Part shown: piece by piece, positions 43,184 through 52,321 of the stretch
Layout of the letters: every line of letters begins with the position of its first letter
Numbering within the stretch: position 1 is the first letter of the stretch
Origin: Thiothrix unzii
GTDB lineage: Bacteria > Pseudomonadota > Gammaproteobacteria > Thiotrichales > Thiotrichaceae
Length of the DNA stretch: 64,000 nucleotides
Direction: 5' to 3'
Assembly: GCF_017901175.1 (NCBI RefSeq)
Contig: NZ_CP072793.1
Span: 558,001-622,000, forward strand
Made by a program: the position numbers and the translations under genes
Notes under the pieces: generated by a model
The model's database searches: none
What the model was told of the DNA's origin: nothing
The model's input: the letters and a program-made list of their open reading frames with translations, nothing else

Positions 43184-44494
43184 TTACGTAGCTATAATGA
43201 TGCTGAAATTGCTATTTACATTAGATCTTGCAGTCATCAATAATGAAAAATTATTTAATGAGCACTCCCGCCACACAAACTGTAACCCCAACCCATGCCC
43301 GCTAACCTTAGAACTCGTTGCCACCTGCTGCCGTATATCCTCGACCTGCTGTGCCGTCATGCCCACGCCGTTGTCATACACCGACAGCACTAGCTTTTCG
43401 CCCTCAACCGCCGCACTGATACGGATAATCCCGCCCGGTTGCTCACCAAACTTTTCCTGCACTGCTTCATAGGCGTTTTTGGCGAGATCATGCAAAATGA
43501 GATAGGTCGAACCCGTGCGTTCTTCAAATCGGTAGTCAGCGGCATTAGGTGGAAAATCAAATTCCAGCCGTGCGTGGCAGTGGGTCACGCCATTGCACAA
43601 CAATAACCGCAAATCATCCTGCAATTCCGCCAGCGATAACAGGCGTTTGGTGGCGTGTTGGCTACCCAGATCGTCAAGCACCAATGCCGAGACTTTCGCC
43701 ATGTAACTCAGCGCACGTTCCAGCCGTTGCAGATCCTTCTCGGCGGTATCGTTGGTTTGCCGTTCACGGATGCGTTCAGCACTTAATCGCGCTACCCCAA
43801 TTAGCGTGTTCAGTTCGTGGTTGATAGCGCGGGTGGAATGCCCAATAGCGGCTTCACGTTGCAAGGTTTCCGCTTCGCGTTCAACCCGTTCGCGTTGCCC
43901 GCGTTCAGTGAATACGGCTGCCATTTCTTGTGCGACATAGCGTTCCAGCTTCCACAGAATGAATACCAACCCCAGATAACAGGACACAAGGTAAAGCTCT
44001 GTTCCCCAATCCGTCGGGAAAACCCAAAATACCAAGGCACAAAAACCTGCAAAAGCTGCTGCGATGGTCACCAATTTGTTGCGTGGTTTATGCACATCCA
44101 CCATTGCCGCGAAGGTCAGCAGCAGCCAGATCGTAGTGGCAGCGGCTTGCTGTACACCTAAACTCCAGAGGATGAAAACGTCAAACGGGAAATTGATGCA
44201 CCAGCGTAACGTATCAAAGGTGTCGGAACGGATACGCATCTCACCCCAACGGGTTGGAATCGATTGTAGTAAAGACAGTGCAATATTCAATAAAGTCAAA
44301 ACGATAGCCGCGACCAACCCCTGCCATAGCATTTTGCTATCGTTGTTCCAATGACCCGCCACTAGAAAAACAGCGGCAAATGCCAAAACAGGGACAACGA
44401 CGCGGGTAAACAGCAGTTTGTAACGCTCTTCTAGCCGTTGCTGTACTTCATCAGCTAGGAAATCTGGGGTATTTGTATGAGTGGATTTTGGCAT
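43184..44494 (-). CDS. Membrane histidine kinase of a two-component pair
   Basis: 436 residues with six or seven membrane segments (residues 30-185), then a short coiled coil and a HisKA-like helix with the phosphoacceptor His226 (INHELNTLIGVARLSAERI). HATPase_c motifs follow: N box DLAKNAYEAVQEKFG, G1 YDNGVGM, G2 SGHGLGLQF. The last 30 codons are AT-rich but still fit the family end (...NSNFSIII). Its ATG shares one base with the stop of the response-regulator gene, so the pair is coupled. Signal unknown; 7TM-type kinases of this form sense lipid or membrane state in some cases. Confidence 0.9.
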   Translation of the reverse strand: MPKSTHTNTPDFLADEVQQRLEERYKLLFTRVVVPVLAFAAVFLVAGHWNNDSKMLWQGLVAAIVLTLLNIALSLLQSIPTRWGEMRIRSDTFDTLRWCINFPFDVFILWSLGVQQAAATTIWLLLTFAAMVDVHKPRNKLVTIAAAFAGFCALVFWVFPTDWGTELYLVSCYLGLVFILWKLERYVAQEMAAVFTERGQRERVEREAETLQREAAIGHSTRAINHELNTLIGVARLSAERIRERQTNDTAEKDLQRLERALSYMAKVSALVLDDLGSQHATKRLLSLAELQDDLRLLLCNGVTHCHARLEFDFPPNAADYRFEERTGSTYLILHDLAKNAYEAVQEKFGEQPGGIIRISAAVEGEKLVLSVYDNGVGMTAQQVEDIRQQVATSSKVSGHGLGLQFVWRECSLNNFSLLMTARSNVNSNFSIIIAT

Positions 44495-45153
44495 TAAGCA
44501 ATTCCCAAACCGATGGCTGTTCGCACGGCATCGGTGCGGTTACGTGCATTCAACGCCCGTAACACCGCGCTGACGTGTAACCGTATCGTGCCTTCCGCAC
44601 AGTCCAATTGGCGGGCAATCGACTTGTTGGGTAAACCCGCCATCAGTAAACGGCAAACTGCCAGTTGGCGCGGGGTCATGCCAAATTCATCGACCGTAGA
44701 GCCTACGTTGGTTGGATTTGGCTGCGTTACAGTGGGTTCAGGTGTCGGTTGCATTCCTAAAATACAGGGTGATATGTAGTGTTCCCCTTGCAATATCAGG
44801 CGTAAAGCATTCCTTAATTCCCGTCCGCCCGTTGCTTTCGAGATGTAGCCGTTTGCGCCCTGTGCTAGTGCGGTATGTGCTAATGCAGTATCACCACTGC
44901 CAGATAAGATGGCAATTTTTGCATCGGGTGCTTGACTGCGAATCAGCGGCAAGCCCGCAATGCCATCTGTTCCCGGCAGGGAAATATCCAATAAAATCAA
45001 TTTAAATCCCGAATACTCCGCTAATACTAATGCGGCTTCCTGTACGGTGGCAGCCTCCAAAACACAAGCATCGGGGTAACTTTCCTCCGTCTGTTGTTTG
45101 ATGATTTCACGAAATAAGGGGTGGTCGTCGACAATCAGTATTCGCATACACAT
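44494..45153 (-). CDS. NarL/FixJ-family response regulator
   Basis: About 219 residues. Receiver domain with acidic pair DD near the N terminus (ILIVDDHPLFREII), phosphoacceptor Asp in LILLDISLPGTDG and the Lys in GYISKATGG. LuxR-type HTH at the C terminus (MTPRQLAVCRLLMAGLPNKSIARQLDCAEGTIRLHVSAVLRAL). The start at 45153 (MCMRIL) has GAGGAG 8-13 bases upstream and is preferred over the upstream TTG-like extension. Regulates unknown genes together with the kinase. Confidence 0.92.
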   Translation of the reverse strand: MCMRILIVDDHPLFREIIKQQTEESYPDACVLEAATVQEAALVLAEYSGFKLILLDISLPGTDGIAGLPLIRSQAPDAKIAILSGSGDTALAHTALAQGANGYISKATGGRELRNALRLILQGEHYISPCILGMQPTPEPTVTQPNPTNVGSTVDEFGMTPRQLAVCRLLMAGLPNKSIARQLDCAEGTIRLHVSAVLRALNARNRTDAVRTAIGLGIA

Positions 45154-45260
45154 GGTGGGGTTCTCCTCGCTATGCCATTTATCCATACTATAAACGAAGA
45201 GTATAGAATATTCGTCTAAATTACGATCTTACTCAAATCATGAAGCATGGATTGCAGGCG

Positions 45261-46169
45261 TTACTGGCTACTAACGCCTTCCCACACGCTGCGAATAAAC
45301 TTACCTAGCTGCACAAATTCAGCTTCGCGGGCACTACCGCGCCGCCATGCCAAACCGATTTCGCGGTAGTTAGCATCAGGTAACGGCCACAGTTTGACGT
45401 TGGTTCCGGTGAGGAGAGTGGAATCCTTCACCATTTCCGGCAAATACGAAATGCCCAAATCGGAGTCCACCATTTGTACCAGCGTTAGCAAGCTGCTGGC
45501 AGTAAAGCGGCTGACTTTATCCATGTCTTGCAGGTGGCAGGCGGAGAGCGCGTGGTCACGCAGGCAATGCCCGTCTTCGAGTAACAGAATACTTTCCGGG
45601 TTCAGTTCGTCAAAAATGTAACGGCGCGGGCGGGTATGTTGGGTGTCTTCGCGGCACGCCAGTAAAAAACGATCCTGAAACAGCGAATGCACTTCCACAT
45701 TGCGTAAGGCGTAAGGCAGGGCAATGATGATCAAATCCAGTTCGCCATTCATCAATTTTTCGTGAACACGCTGGGTAATATCTTCGGTCAAAAACAGGCG
45801 TAATTGCTGAAATTTTTGGCGTAGTGGTGGCAATACCTTCGGCAGTAAAAACGGTGCAATCGTGGGAATAATACCAACCCGCAATTCACCCGTTAGCGGC
45901 AATTGATTGCTGCGAGCCAGTTCCACCAGATTTTCCATATCACGTAAACAGCGGCGGGCTTCGCTGGCGATTTGCCGACCAATGTGGGTGACAGTGACAT
46001 TTTTATTGGTGCGATCAACCAATTGGACTTCTAGGGTGGTTTCCAACTCGCGGATGGCAGTGCTGAACGCAGACTGGGAAACGAAACACGCCTCGGCAGC
46101 TTTGCCAAAGTGTTCGGTGCTTTCTAAGGCGACGAAATAACGCAGTTGTTTAACGGTTGGCAGGTTCAT
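45261..46169 (-). CDS. oxyR: LysR-family oxidative-stress regulator OxyR
   Basis: 302 residues. LysR HTH at the N terminus (LRYFVALESTEHFGKAAEACFVSQSAFSTAIRELE). The peroxide-sensing cysteine pair is kept in GHCLRDHALSAC, matching C199/C208 of E. coli OxyR, in the context LLLEDGHC. This shows true OxyR rather than a generic LysR. It controls peroxide defence genes; trxC and grxD in this window are plausible members but no sites were identified. Confidence 0.93.
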   Translation of the reverse strand: MNLPTVKQLRYFVALESTEHFGKAAEACFVSQSAFSTAIRELETTLEVQLVDRTNKNVTVTHIGRQIASEARRCLRDMENLVELARSNQLPLTGELRVGIIPTIAPFLLPKVLPPLRQKFQQLRLFLTEDITQRVHEKLMNGELDLIIIALPYALRNVEVHSLFQDRFLLACREDTQHTRPRRYIFDELNPESILLLEDGHCLRDHALSACHLQDMDKVSRFTASSLLTLVQMVDSDLGISYLPEMVKDSTLLTGTNVKLWPLPDANYREIGLAWRRGSAREAEFVQLGKFIRSVWEGVSSQ

Positions 46170-46238
46170 TTCAACCTCGAAGCTATCGGTTTTGAGACTT
46201 ACCGTTTAGATAATATTCTATTTTTTGCATGTACGTAA

Positions 46239-48083
46239 TTAAACTTGCGGATCGTGCAGGATACTGCCCCGAAATGCCGGAAAGCCTGCGCCAAAAATCA
46301 TCGCTGCATCCAATAAATCGGCATCTTCGACTATTTTTTGTGCGAGACATTCACGGGCTTCTTGTCGCAAGGGGGCGAGTAATTTGCTTTGTAATAACGC
46401 GAGATTGCCGTTCCACGTAGCGCGTTCGGTTTGCAAGATTTTGCCATTGCGGTAGCGGTAAAAACCTTCGCCACTTTTTTTACCTAACTTACCGGCTTTG
46501 ACTTTGTGGTAAAGGGTTAGCGGCACATCCAGTTGACTCTTTCTTGCCAGCGTATCGCCAATGTGTTGGCACACGTCTAAACCGATGGTGTCAGCGAATT
46601 CTAACGGCCCCAATTGCATTCCGAAATCCCGTGCTGCTTGGTCAATAATGGCGGCTGGAATGCCTTGCTGTTGTAGGCGAATGCCTTCCAGCAAATAGGG
46701 CATGAGCAAGCGTGTCACCAAAAAACCGGGGGAACTTTGCAGCGGTAACGGCAGTTTATCGAGGCGACGTGCGAACGCCAGTACCCGCAACAGTAAGCTA
46801 TGGTCGTAAGCGTGTGCATCGTAGGCAATTTCCACCAGAGGCATGTTGAACAACGGGCTACAAAAATGCAGTCCGAGTAACCGCTGCGGTTCACGCAAGC
46901 CGCTGGCAATGTCTTCGATGGGAATGCTGGCAGTATTGCTTAACAGCAGTGCATCAGGTTTTGCCTGACGTTCCAGGGCGATAAACAGTTGTTGTTTAGC
47001 TGCCCGATTTTCGCTAATGGCTTCGATAATGACATCGGCGGTGGCAATGTTTGCATCGTGCGTGTCAGCGGTATGGTCTTGCACACTGACCTGTAAGCCG
47101 CGTTGTGTACACCATGCGGCAATATCCTTGCCCATCGTGCCTGCACCGACGATATGCACGCGCTGTGCGCTACAGTTTGCTGGATTACCTAAGGCTTTTA
47201 AGCGATTTTGCAGGAAGAAAACCCGTACCAACTGTTGTGCGGTGGGGCTAGTGACCAGCGCGGCAACCGAAGCAGCTTCGGCGGCGAACATGGCGTTGCG
47301 GTTGCCCCCGTGTGTTTCCCACAGTTGTAGCAGCGCGTAAGGTGCGGGGTAGTGTGCTTCCGGGGTGTGTTGGGCAAGATCGTGGCGCAGTTTTAAGCCA
47401 ATGAGTTGGCGTGCCGGAGCAAATACATTGAGTATTCGCAGATACCAAGGTGGTCGCCGGTAGCGTGGTGCTTTGAGCAAGGTGTGTAACGCAGTGTCAC
47501 GTAGTTGCTCAGGGTCAACACAAGCATCGACTAAACCTATTGCGCGGGCTTGCGCTGCGCTGATTAATTCCCCACTGAGCATGAGTTTCATGGCTTTGAA
47601 AATGCCCAAGGTAGCAATACTGCGCACACTGCCACCGAAACCGGGGTGAATGCCCAGTTTGACTTCGGGCAAGCCTAGGCGGGTGGCGGGGCGATTACTG
47701 ACTACCCGGTATTTCAATGCCAGTGCTAATTCCAAGCCGCCGCCGACGCAAAAACCGTCAATCAAAGCCAGCGTGGGAAATGGTAAATCGGCGAATAGCT
47801 GGCAAACACGCTGCCCTTGCGTACTAAAAGCGAGAGCGGGGGCACTGGTATTAAATTCGCTGAAACGTTTGAGGTCGATGCCTGCAATAAAGCCGCTGGG
47901 TTTACCAGAGCTGAGAATCAGGCCGCGCGGTCGTTGGGCGCGTGCAACATTAGCGACGTGTTGCAGTTCGTCAAGTACGTCGCTGGTGAGTAAATTGCTG
48001 ACCTCCCCTTGCACTTCCAGCGTGACCCACAGCACTTGATGGCTGTCGGTCGCGAGGTGCAAGTGGCGGTAGCTGGTGGGCAT
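46239..48083 (-). CDS. FadJ-like bifunctional enoyl-CoA hydratase / 3-hydroxyacyl-CoA dehydrogenase
   Basis: 614 residues, shorter than FadB/FadJ (about 715). N-terminal crotonase half with oxyanion segments GKPSGFIAGIDLKRF and GFCVGGGLELALALKYRV; linker helix; NAD domain HIVGAGTMGKDIAAWCTQRGL; HCDH motif LHFCSPLFNMPLVEI and a short second C-terminal domain ending IFGAGFPAFRG. Compared with FadB the Rossmann fold lacks about 35-40 residues after the first beta-alpha unit (the segment between GAGTMG and the ADVIIEAI strand). It takes part in fatty-acid beta-oxidation; no fadA is nearby, so the thiolase is elsewhere. Confidence 0.85.
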   Translation of the reverse strand: MPTSYRHLHLATDSHQVLWVTLEVQGEVSNLLTSDVLDELQHVANVARAQRPRGLILSSGKPSGFIAGIDLKRFSEFNTSAPALAFSTQGQRVCQLFADLPFPTLALIDGFCVGGGLELALALKYRVVSNRPATRLGLPEVKLGIHPGFGGSVRSIATLGIFKAMKLMLSGELISAAQARAIGLVDACVDPEQLRDTALHTLLKAPRYRRPPWYLRILNVFAPARQLIGLKLRHDLAQHTPEAHYPAPYALLQLWETHGGNRNAMFAAEAASVAALVTSPTAQQLVRVFFLQNRLKALGNPANCSAQRVHIVGAGTMGKDIAAWCTQRGLQVSVQDHTADTHDANIATADVIIEAISENRAAKQQLFIALERQAKPDALLLSNTASIPIEDIASGLREPQRLLGLHFCSPLFNMPLVEIAYDAHAYDHSLLLRVLAFARRLDKLPLPLQSSPGFLVTRLLMPYLLEGIRLQQQGIPAAIIDQAARDFGMQLGPLEFADTIGLDVCQHIGDTLARKSQLDVPLTLYHKVKAGKLGKKSGEGFYRYRNGKILQTERATWNGNLALLQSKLLAPLRQEARECLAQKIVEDADLLDAAMIFGAGFPAFRGSILHDPQV

Positions 48084-48085
48084 GT

Positions 48086-48430
48086 TTATGCCGCGTCACC
48101 TTCAGGGGCGGCGTTGCTTTGCATTGCGGCTTTAACCATTTGCTGCAATTCGCCCTTTTGATACATTTCGAGGGTAATATCGCAGCCACCGATCAATTCG
48201 CCGTTAATGTATACTTGTGGGAATGTTGGCCAGTTAGCGTACTGTGGCAGGTCTTGGAAAATTTCCGGGTCTGCTAAGACGTTAACGTAGGCGAATTCTT
48301 CCCCACAAGCCATCAATGCTTGCGAAGCACGGCTGGAAAAACCGCACTGAGGCATTTTGGGCGTGCCTTTCATGAAAATAACCACGGGGTTGCTTTTAAC
48401 AGCTTGATCAATACGTTCCAGTGCGCTCAT
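48086..48430 (-). CDS. grxD: Monothiol glutaredoxin Grx4
   Basis: 114 residues with the CGFS active site (MPQCGFSSRASQAL) and the GSH-binding region (WPTFPQVYINGELIGGCDI). Grx4 proteins carry and deliver [2Fe-2S] clusters with BolA. The stop is two bases before the FadJ-like gene start. Normal length and motifs. Confidence 0.96.
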   Translation of the reverse strand: MSALERIDQAVKSNPVVIFMKGTPKMPQCGFSSRASQALMACGEEFAYVNVLADPEIFQDLPQYANWPTFPQVYINGELIGGCDITLEMYQKGELQQMVKAAMQSNAAPEGDAA

Positions 48431-48524
48431 GTGTATTCCTTAGTTCCAACAGTAGGTGAATGGATTACATTCTACCTGTCTGGGGAAATAAATAAACGCC
48501 AGATTCCATACGGATACTGTTTGT

Positions 48525-48794
48525 TTAGTGCGAGGCGCGTGATTTCATGGCGAGGTATTCTTGGCGGTCAATAAAACCATCGAGATTTTTATCCACATTG
48601 TCGAAAATACGGCGTGGGTGAATGCGCCCGGAGACCGGACGACGGGCAGCGTATTCGTGCCATGCGATTTTGCCGTCAGCATTGCTGTCGAGTTGTGCGA
48701 AATCGTTGACGCTGGTGGAGTCGGCATAGCTGTTGTTGGTGGTAAGTAAACTGCCCAGTAATGCGGCAGTCGCGCCGATGCGAATACGGTGCAT
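48525..48794 (-). CDS. Secreted EF-hand calcium-binding protein
   Basis: 89 residues with a signal peptide (ATAALLGSLLTTNNSYA) and two EF-hand loops, DSNADGKIAWHEY and DKNLDGFIDRQEY, each with Asp/Asn/Asp at 1, 3, 5 and Glu at 12. Probably binds calcium in the periplasm. No partner gene is evident. Confidence 0.82.
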   Translation of the reverse strand: MHRIRIGATAALLGSLLTTNNSYADSTSVNDFAQLDSNADGKIAWHEYAARRPVSGRIHPRRIFDNVDKNLDGFIDRQEYLAMKSRASH

Positions 48795-48971
48795 GAGAAT
48801 CCCCTGTTTTGTGGTTGTTGCTATTCGTCAGGTTTATCAACGCATTGTTTACATGAATGTTGACAGTGTATCAGGAAAAAATTCACATAATCTGAATGAT
48901 CTTTGCACGTGATTGATGCAGAATCATCGCCTGTTTTCGTGCTAACCCAACAATAGGATAAATACAACAAG

Positions 48972-50528
48972 ATGAGCCGTCTTTTGCGTTCCGGTGCTGT
49001 GATCAGTGCCATGACCATGATTTCCCGTGTGTTGGGATTGTTGCGCGATATGATTGTGGCGCGTTATTTCCCGGTAGACGGGGCAACCGATGCGTTTTTC
49101 GTCGCGTTTAAAATTCCTAATTTGTTGCGTCGCTTGTTTGCGGAAGGCGCGTTTTCGTTGGCCTTTGTGCCGGTGTTGTCGGAGTACAAGGAAAAGCGTG
49201 ACCGTGAGAGTTTGCGTGATCTGATTGACCACGTGTCGGGTGCGCTGGGTGCGGTATTGCTGGTGATTACGGTGCTGGGGATTATTGCTGCGCCGGTATT
49301 AATTTGGGTATTTGCGCCCGGTTTTGATAGTAAGCCGAATGCCCGTCCCGACTTGGCGGCGGAGATGCTGCGGATTACGTTCCCGTACATTTTGTTCATT
49401 TCGTTGACGGCGTTTGTCAGCGGCATTTTGAATACTTTCCATAAATTTGCGATTCCGGCCTTTACCCCAACGTTGTTGAATGTGGTGATGATCGCGGCGG
49501 CAATCTGGGGTGCGCCATACTTCGATGAGCCTGTACTGGCGTTGGCGTGGGGGGTGTTTTTTGCGGGAATTGCGCAATTGGTGTTTCAATTACCAACCTT
49601 GGCGCGTTTGGGCTTAGTGCCGCGTTTTCGGTTTAAGCGAGTGCATGAGGGTGTTGGCCGGATTTTGCGGTTGATGATTCCGGCGTTGTTTGGGTCATCG
49701 GTGGCGCAGATTAATTTGCTGATTAATACCGTGATTGCGTCGTTTTTGGCGGTGGGCAGTATTTCGTGGCTGTATTATTCGGATCGTTTTGTGGAATTAC
49801 CACTGGCGATTTTCGGGGTGGCGTTAGGCACGGTGATTTTACCGAAATTGTCTAGCGACCATGCGAAAGCGGATGCGGGCGAGTTTCGGCACACGATGGA
49901 TTGGGCGTTACGCTTGGCGGTGTTGATTTCATTACCCGCGACCTTGGGTTTGATGTTGTTAGCTGAGCCAATTTTAGCTACGGTAATGATGTACGGTAAA
50001 TTCGGTTGGCAGGACGTGGAAATGTCGGCGTTGAGTTTAATGACTTATGCGTTTGGATTAACCGCTTTTATTTTGGTGAAGGTATTAGCACCGGGGTTTT
50101 ATTCGCGCCAAGATACCAAAACGCCGGTACGTATTGGTATTTATTCGATGTTTGCCAATATGGGGTTGAACGTATTGATTGTGTTGCCTTGGCATTTAAG
50201 CGGCACACCCGGAGCGCACGCGGGTCTGGCGTTGGCAACGGCATTGGCGGCGTATTTAAACGCAGGTATGTTGTTTATGACCTTGCGCCAGCAGCAAATT
50301 TTTGACCCTGATCGTGGCTGGAGTGGCTATTTATTGAGAATTGCTGCGGCCTGTTTGGTGATGGGCGGCTTGTTATTTGCAGCGATGCCAGCGGATGGCT
50401 GGTGGCAGAACGCGGTTGTGTGGCAACGAGTCACATGGTTAGTCGGTTTAATCGTGCTGGCGTTGGTAAGCTATTTTGCTACGTTACGTCTGCTAGGTAT
50501 GCCGTTAAAGCAGATGTTAGGACGTTAA
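48972..50528 (+). CDS. murJ: Lipid II flippase MurJ
   Basis: 518 residues, about 14 membrane helices. Start MSRLLRSGAVISAMTMISRVLGLLRDMIVARYF and GATDAFFVAFKIPNLLRRLFAEGAFSLAFVPVLSEYK are the MVF/MurJ signature with the essential arginines. It flips lipid II across the inner membrane for peptidoglycan synthesis. Single gene with its own upstream region (178 bases after the divergent EF-hand start). Confidence 0.96.
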   Translation: MSRLLRSGAVISAMTMISRVLGLLRDMIVARYFPVDGATDAFFVAFKIPNLLRRLFAEGAFSLAFVPVLSEYKEKRDRESLRDLIDHVSGALGAVLLVITVLGIIAAPVLIWVFAPGFDSKPNARPDLAAEMLRITFPYILFISLTAFVSGILNTFHKFAIPAFTPTLLNVVMIAAAIWGAPYFDEPVLALAWGVFFAGIAQLVFQLPTLARLGLVPRFRFKRVHEGVGRILRLMIPALFGSSVAQINLLINTVIASFLAVGSISWLYYSDRFVELPLAIFGVALGTVILPKLSSDHAKADAGEFRHTMDWALRLAVLISLPATLGLMLLAEPILATVMMYGKFGWQDVEMSALSLMTYAFGLTAFILVKVLAPGFYSRQDTKTPVRIGIYSMFANMGLNVLIVLPWHLSGTPGAHAGLALATALAAYLNAGMLFMTLRQQQIFDPDRGWSGYLLRIAAACLVMGGLLFAAMPADGWWQNAVVWQRVTWLVGLIVLALVSYFATLRLLGMPLKQMLGR

Positions 50529-50619
50529 AGGCTTTACATTTGCTAAGATTAGGCGGTGTGATCCGCTATATTTTTACAAAAACAGATTATTTGATACGAA
50601 ACAATCAGGAGTTTCTCCA

Positions 50620-52266
50620 ATGAAAAAAATCGCAACACTGTTGTCTATCCCGGTGGCTTTGGTCGTCGCTTGGGGCGGTACAAGCTGGTTTGTGGGTCAG
50701 CAGACCGAAACAACAGTTCGCCAATTTATTGATCAACAAAATCAACAGGCCGCAGGGCGTGGTGTGGTGCAAGAGTTGGTCAGTTATGAAAAATCGTTAC
50801 TGGGTGGCAAGGCTATTACCAAATTAAAGTTTGATATGCCGCCGTTTAACGAAGCCATTGGTGAAGTCCAATTTATTAATGATATTCAAAATGGCCCGAT
50901 CTTTTTAGGCGGTGGCAGCGCGGTGCAGTTTGGTTCATCGCGCATCCATACGCAGGTCGATATGGAAGCTTTGGATGCTGAAAAACGTCAGGCACTGAAT
51001 ACTTTATTTACGGGTAAAGCTCCACTGGATGGTCATACCGTGATTGGTTTCGGGGGCGACACCAGCTTTAATTTCACGGTGAATCCGCTGAAATTTGCTG
51101 AAGAAGGCACGAATGTGAGCTTGGATGGCGTGCAGTTTTCAGGCGATTACGGCGCGGATATGGCGGGTGACGTTGATGTGCACATGGGCAAATTTGAGTT
51201 GAAAGATGCCACCACGCATATGCAGATTCCTAGCATGGATGTGACCGGAACCATGACAGGTATGGTGGCAGGGCAGGTGTTGGGCAGTTTTGATATGCAG
51301 GCTCCGCAGGTGTCGATCCTTGCGGAAGGCACAACTGAGCCGGTTTTGTTTGATCTGGCGGTGAAAACCAACAGCGATGTGCAAAACAATGAAGCCTTAG
51401 GCTCGATGAATTTCAGCGTGAACAATATCAAAGGTGTTAAAGATACAGTCACTAAGGTGAACTACCAGTTGGAGTTTGCGGGGCTGAATGTTGACGGTTT
51501 GAAGGAAGTTAGCCAGTTGCAAGCTGAGATGCAAAATACGCTGAGCCAAACTGACTGGAATGCTGAAGCAATGGAAACCCCAGAAGGTCAGAAAAAGCAG
51601 CAAGAGCTGATGGAGAAAGTCAGTAAAAACAGTGAGCAAATGATTGGCTTAGTGTTTAGCAAAGTGCTGAAAACGGGCAAAAGCCGTTTGCATAATGTCC
51701 TCACCGCTGAAAGTCCTAAGGGTAAGCTGAACGCTGATGTCGATTTGACCTATACCGGTCAAGGTGCGCCTAGCATGACGGATTTAGTCGCTTTCGGGCC
51801 AAACGATTGGGCGAAAATGATGCAAGGTAAAGTGCTGTTAGATGCTGATAAAGCGATGTTACCTGAAGGTACAGAGATGCTGCTGATGCCGCTTTCACAA
51901 CAGGGCTTGCTGAAAATTGAAGGCGAAAAAGTGAAAAGCGATGTGACGCTGGCAGGTGAAAACGTGACCTTAAACGGGCAGCAAATGACCTTTGCCGATT
52001 TCCTGCATTTGCTTGCACCGGATGCGGGCGCGGGTGCGGCGGGCATGGGTGCTACACCGGATGCAGATGGTTCAGCGGCTGATTTGGGTATTCCGGCTGA
52101 TTTGATGGAACGTATCCAGAAAGAAGGTATGACTCCTGAAGTGATGCAGGCACTGGAAGAAAGTGACGATGTACCACCAGAAGCGTTGGAAATGTTCAAG
52201 CAGTTACAGCAAATGGAACAAAGCATGAAAGCGGCTGAAGAGCCTGCTGCTGACGCTAAGAAATAA
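50620..52266 (+). CDS. YdgA/DUF945 family protein
   Basis: 548 residues. N-terminal signal-anchor (ATLLSIPVALVVAWGGTSWFVG), then a beta-rich periplasmic domain typical of DUF945 (GQQTETTVRQFIDQQN...VQELVSYEKSLLGGKAITKL). Ala/Gly/Asp-rich low-complexity C terminus. Function unknown; family members are envelope proteins. It follows murJ by 91 bases and is convergent with the last Pel gene. Confidence 0.88.
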   Translation: MKKIATLLSIPVALVVAWGGTSWFVGQQTETTVRQFIDQQNQQAAGRGVVQELVSYEKSLLGGKAITKLKFDMPPFNEAIGEVQFINDIQNGPIFLGGGSAVQFGSSRIHTQVDMEALDAEKRQALNTLFTGKAPLDGHTVIGFGGDTSFNFTVNPLKFAEEGTNVSLDGVQFSGDYGADMAGDVDVHMGKFELKDATTHMQIPSMDVTGTMTGMVAGQVLGSFDMQAPQVSILAEGTTEPVLFDLAVKTNSDVQNNEALGSMNFSVNNIKGVKDTVTKVNYQLEFAGLNVDGLKEVSQLQAEMQNTLSQTDWNAEAMETPEGQKKQQELMEKVSKNSEQMIGLVFSKVLKTGKSRLHNVLTAESPKGKLNADVDLTYTGQGAPSMTDLVAFGPNDWAKMMQGKVLLDADKAMLPEGTEMLLMPLSQQGLLKIEGEKVKSDVTLAGENVTLNGQQMTFADFLHLLAPDAGAGAAGMGATPDADGSAADLGIPADLMERIQKEGMTPEVMQALEESDDVPPEALEMFKQLQQMEQSMKAAEEPAADAKK

Positions 52267-52281
52267 GCGTGTTAGTTACTC

Positions 52282-52306
52282 CCCCGTTGGTGTGATGCCA
52301 GCGGGG
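52282..52306. terminator. Hairpin between convergent YdgA-like and beta-barrel genes
   Basis: CCCCGTTGG (52282-52290) and CCAGCGGGG (52298-52306) pair over nine bases with one G-T pair. No T tract. It may end both converging transcripts. Confidence 0.4.
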
Positions 52307-52321
52307 AAGTGATGATGGATT

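Noticed and set aside
43184-43270. The histidine kinase seemed to be cut off by the AT-rich island.
   Set aside because: The last residues (FSLLMTARSNVNSNFSIII) still fit the normal end of an HATPase domain, so the protein appears complete; only base composition changes.
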